A program made the position numbers and the translations under genes. Source: CAMEON01 sp045128275 (GTDB lineage: Bacteria; Bacillota; Clostridia; Oscillospirales; CAG-272). From it: a DNA stretch of 6,456 nt. This document shows positions 5,428-6,456 of the stretch, one piece after another; the stretch's first letter is position 1; every line of letters begins with the position of its first letter. The DNA is taken from NCBI GenBank assembly GCA_045128275.1, contig JBGVRH010000055.1, forward strand, positions 1 through 6,456, written 5' to 3'. The notes beneath the pieces are model-generated. The model worked only from the letters and a program-made list of their open reading frames with translations, ran no database searches and was not told the DNA's origin.

Positions 5428-6300
5428 ATGAATCACAAGTGTTTCACGGTCTGCGGGCTTCTTCCGATCGACGGGAAGATCCTTCTCGTCCGCCACACCT
5501 ACGGTGTTGCCAAGGATCGCATCCTCCTCCCCGGCGGGTACGTGCAGGAGGGCGAGCTGCCCACCGCCGCCGCCGAGCGGGAGATCTTCGAGGAGACGGG
5601 GGTCTTCGCTCATGCCGACTCCCTTTTAGCCATGCAGTTCAAGGATAATCAATGGTGCGCCGTATTCCGCATGGAGTATGTGGAGGGCAAGCCCCGCTCC
5701 GACGGGCATGAGAACAGCGAGGTATTGCTCCTTACCCCCGAGGAGGCGGTGGAACGCCCCGATATCACCAACATGAGCCGCGCCATCCTGAAAGCCTATC
5801 TCAAGGACGGCGGCGAGGGACTTATGCGGAGTGATTACGTTTCTCCCACAAGTGAAACGGGACATTACGTGCTGTTTCAGAACGGCGGGTATGAGTACGA
5901 TGCCAAGGCAGAGTGCGAGAGGGCGGTTACAGCACTTTCGGATGCGCTGACGGACAAGGGTTTCTCCAAAAATGGAAATCTGTTCTACCGCTACCGCGAG
6001 GGCAAAAAGGCCGCCGAGGTGATCAGTCTGCAACGGTCGCAGTTCAATTATGAGACGAGCTATTCGTTTACCATGAACGTGGGTCTCGTCAAGGCGGCGA
6101 ATTTTGGAGCGGACAAGCTGACGGCCGCGCTGGTCAAGTCCGCGCCTCAGATGTATTTCGAGCGGTCGGGGATTCTGTGCCACGGGTTTGATCTGTGGTA
6201 CACGTTCTCCTTGAAGGATCGGCATGGTGAGGATTATGTGAAGGGTGTAATTCTGCCCGATCTGGATAAAATCGTCGAGTATCTGGAAAATCAAATATGA
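5428..6300 (+). CDS. Nudix hydrolase fused to a DUF4304-like domain
   Basis: This 290-residue protein joins two domains. The N-terminal Nudix domain (about 4-122) has a perfect Nudix box at 37-59: Gly37, Glu43, Arg51-Glu52, Glu55-Glu56 and Gly58. Such enzymes use Mg2+ to cut a nucleoside diphosphate linked to another group; the substrate here is unknown. After a linker (about 123-155), residues 156-290 look like DUF4304, with GFSKNGNLFYRY (178-189), VISLQRSQFN (198-207), SFTMNVGL (213-220) and LPDLDKIVEYL (276-286). DUF4304 has no known activity that I can cite. Simple Nudix proteins are about 130-170 residues, so the second half is a real addition. The gene starts six bases after the DUF362 stop and has no convincing ribosome binding site, so it probably depends on translational coupling. 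It ends four bases before a strong terminator. The Nudix call is secure and the DUF4304 call moderately so. Confidence 0.88.
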   Translation: MNHKCFTVCGLLPIDGKILLVRHTYGVAKDRILLPGGYVQEGELPTAAAEREIFEETGVFAHADSLLAMQFKDNQWCAVFRMEYVEGKPRSDGHENSEVLLLTPEEAVERPDITNMSRAILKAYLKDGGEGLMRSDYVSPTSETGHYVLFQNGGYEYDAKAECERAVTALSDALTDKGFSKNGNLFYRYREGKKAAEVISLQRSQFNYETSYSFTMNVGLVKAANFGADKLTAALVKSAPQMYFERSGILCHGFDLWYTFSLKDRHGEDYVKGVILPDLDKIVEYLENQI

Positions 6301-6303
6301 TGG

Positions 6304-6330
6304 AAGAGGCTGCTTCGGCGGCCTCTTTTT
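6304..6330 (+). terminator. strong intrinsic terminator with UUCG tetraloop
   Basis: AAGAGGCTGC (6304-6313) pairs with GCGGCCTCTT (6318-6327), including one T-G pair, around a TTCG loop closed by C-G. T5 at 6326-6330 completes the signal. It lies just after the Nudix gene stop and ends the three-gene unit. Confidence 0.93.
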
Positions 6331-6368
6331 CAAATTTGGGTTTATCGGTATGTTACATCGTGCGGTAG

Positions 6369-6388
6369 GGGAGGGGCTTGCCCCTCCC
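6369..6388. repeat. GC-rich hairpin GGGAGGGG/CCCCTCCC
   Basis: GGGAGGGG (6369-6376) pairs perfectly with CCCCTCCC (6381-6388) around CTTG. It sits two bases before the REP-like palindrome copy 3, so the two form a double hairpin. No T-run follows. Confidence 0.65.
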
Positions 6389-6390
6389 GC

Positions 6391-6417
6391 GGGCGGCCAC
6401 ATGGGGCCGCCCCTACA
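6391..6417 (+). repeat. REP-like GC-rich palindrome, copy 3
   Basis: GGGCGGCC (6391-6398) and GGCCGCCC (6405-6412) repeat the stem of copy 1 exactly, with loop ACATGG instead of ACATAG and the same CTACA right flank. Orientation is the same as copy 1 at 3424-3452. Confidence 0.75.
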
Positions 6418-6456
6418 AGCATAATTTTTTATGATACAATAAGGATTTTATGTGTA

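Larger units (their letters stand above)
6332..6456. repeat. left part of another inverted-repeat-type spacer element, cut by the window edge
   Basis: The arm AAATTTGGGTTTATCGGT (6332-6349) starts directly after the terminator. It is followed by two GC-rich hairpins (6369-6412) and then AT-rich sequence to the window end, the same order as in the left half of the 3366-3591 element. The expected inverted arm would lie beyond the window, so completeness cannot be judged. Confidence 0.55.

Noticed and set aside
4525..5613. Minus-strand open frame of 362 codons, and a similar one at 311-1246
   Set aside because: Both mirror confident + strand genes (DUF362 and ychF), with repetitive His/Leu/Gly-rich translations typical of antisense frames.
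5428..6300. Toxin-immunity interpretation of the DUF4304-like domain
   Set aside because: No adjacent toxin-like, secretion or RHS-type gene is present, and the neighbours are tightly packed metabolic-type genes.

Overview
The window looks like a chromosomal segment of a Clostridia-type member of the Bacillota, probably an uncultured gut lineage near the Oscillospiraceae. This is inferred from GC-rich coding sequence with C/G-heavy third positions, AT-rich spacers packed with palindromes, strong AGGAG-type ribosome binding sites and a textbook sigma-A promoter. No 16S or other decisive taxonomic marker is present. All six genes lie on the + strand.

Layout: 1-316 is a gene-free leader with small hairpins, a short near-perfect inverted repeat and a promoter (TTGAAA-17-TATAAT with extended -10) that drives ychF (317-1411), a translation-associated P-loop ATPase. 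A 216-bp inverted-repeat-bounded spacer (1429-1644) follows. Next come a sugar phosphate isomerase/epimerase-like TIM-barrel protein (1690-2589) and trmB, the tRNA m7G46 methyltransferase (2645-3304), which ends at a long hairpin terminator. A second inverted-repeat-bounded spacer (3366-3591) carries chained palindromes. Then comes a tight three-gene unit: an NlpC/P60-like protein with a C-terminal zinc-ribbon-like domain (3611-4543), a DUF362 protein without a ferredoxin module (4555-5421), and a Nudix hydrolase fused to a DUF4304-like domain (5428-6300). The unit is closed by a strong UUCG-tetraloop terminator (6304-6330). A third large spacer element starts at 6332 and runs off the window.

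How the genes work together: ychF and trmB are housekeeping genes tied to translation. The three-gene unit has 11- and 6-base gaps and is almost certainly co-transcribed, but its joint role is unknown. It combines a predicted cysteine hydrolase fold, a predicted metal-binding protein and a predicted nucleotide-diphosphate hydrolase, none with a visible signal peptide.

The most unusual material is between the genes. One 18-base arm, AAATT(G/T)(G/C)(G/A)GTTTA(G/T)CGGT, brackets three spacers in inverted orientation and opens a fourth. The bracketed contents range from 5 to about 190 bases and hold further hairpins, some differing between copies by a paired (compensatory) base change. This looks like a nested MITE/REP-like repeat family. 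No CRISPR array, tRNA, rRNA, transposase or phage gene was seen.
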